Source: Ichthyophis bannanicus
Lineage: Eukaryota; Chordata; Amphibia; Gymnophiona; Ichthyophiidae
Length of the DNA stretch: 64,000 bases
Assembly: GCA_033557465.1 (NCBI GenBank)
Contig: CM066043.1
Location: forward strand, 74,864,662 to 74,928,661
Direction of reading: 5' to 3'
A program made the position numbers and the translations under genes. The notes below the pieces were generated by a model, which did no database searches, had not been told where the DNA came from, and saw only the letters and a program-made list of their open reading frames with translations. The stretch's first letter is position 1. Every line of letters begins with the position of its first letter. Below, one piece after another: positions 63,646 to 64,000 of the stretch.

Positions 63646-63885
63646 TTGGAATGGAGGAGTAGCCTAGTGGTTAGAGCACTGATTTGGGAACCAAGAGACC
63701 AGGGTTCAATTCCCACTAGCACTCCTTGTGTCCTTTGGCATGTCACTTAACCCTTCATTGCCTCAGAAGAATCCAAGTTATCAATGTTCCTGTTTAATGT
63801 ACATTACCAAGTTTAAATTACAATGTAAACTGCTTTGACTAAAATGATAAAGTGGTATAAAAGACCTGTTAAATAAATAAACTAT
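63646..63885 (+). mobile_element. tRNA-derived SINE (CORE-SINE-like)
   Basis: The RNA polymerase III A box TAGCCTAGTGG (63660-63670) and B box GGTTCAATTCC (63703-63713) are correctly spaced for a tRNA-derived promoter. A CORE-like middle (CATGTCACTTAACCCTTCAT) and a 3' tail with TGTAAACTGCTTTGA end in AAATAAATAAA. It lies directly against the right end of J, so any target duplication is hard to define. Confidence 0.85.
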
Positions 63886-63887
63886 GC

Positions 63888-64000
63888 TTTCCTTATCACC
63901 CACTAGACCAGTCCAAATGAATGGATTATGTTCCCCAGCTAGCAGCTGGAGGCAGACTTAAACAACTTTCAGTGCTCTCATCGCTAGATTTATATGCTGG
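63888..64000 (+). mobile_element. Left end of a further DIRS-like element (family 4 relative), cut by window
   Basis: TTTCCTTATCACCCACTAGA with CCAGTCCA nearby parallels the left ends of D and E (TTCCTTATCGTCACTCCAGT). AGCTAGCAGCTGGAGGCAG resembles their stem repeat. Only about 110 bases are visible, so family membership is tentative. Confidence 0.5.

Noticed and set aside
63646..63730. tRNA gene
   Set aside because: A and B boxes are present, but the sequence continues into a CORE-like region and A-rich tail and would not form a complete tRNA cloverleaf; it is a SINE.

Overview
This window is non-coding, repeat-dominated vertebrate DNA. No complete host gene is visible. It is built from nested and adjoining transposable elements, most of them DIRS-order (tyrosine-recombinase, YR) retrotransposons. 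The mix is several DIRS families with an internal complementary region (ICR), an L1/Tx1-group LINE, CR1 and L2 LINEs, hAT DNA transposons, a pogo/Tigger-like MITE and a tRNA-derived SINE. That mix suggests an amphibian with a large genome; a caecilian is my best guess, but this is inference.

Layout. 1-1058: 3' end of a family-2 DIRS element. 1228-11552: family-1 DIRS element A, with a nearly open gag and a decayed pol, interrupted by a full-length minus-strand L1-group LINE (4533-9988) with two open ORFs and an identical 18-bp target duplication. 13698-15109: a deletion derivative (B) and a terminal fragment of a third family (C). A possible secretory-protein first exon lies directly beside C (15124-15151, weak evidence). 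16330-24518: family-4 DIRS element D, the best-preserved pol in the window, carrying a non-autonomous hAT (22064-24241) with a ~390-bp GC-rich palindrome. 24538-28288: CR1 fragments and unrecognised DNA. 28289-34680: element E, related to D, inserted in the endonuclease region of an old L1-like fragment that resumes at 34681. 37808-37955: a piece of 28S rRNA gene. 38057-40056: a 5'-truncated L2-like LINE.

40196-63645 is a chain of DIRS copies. F (40196-45499) stops at the midpoint of its own ICR, where G begins. G's gag is split by H (47589-56490) and resumes at 56491 as segment I. H itself carries a hAT (49873-52880, 8-bp target duplication), which in turn carries a Tigger-like MITE (50303-51171, TA duplication). 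J (58722-63645) is a decayed family-2 copy. A tRNA-derived SINE and the left end of another DIRS-like element close the window.

How it works together: each DIRS copy is read left to right as left inverted terminal repeat (ITR), gag, reverse transcriptase-RNase H-methylase-like ORF, overlapping YR ORF, ICR, right ITR. The ICR is the complement of the left end joined to the complement of the right end, as expected for the circular-intermediate model of DIRS replication. Nearly all coding regions carry stops or frameshifts; the LINE in A is the only element with all expected ORFs open.
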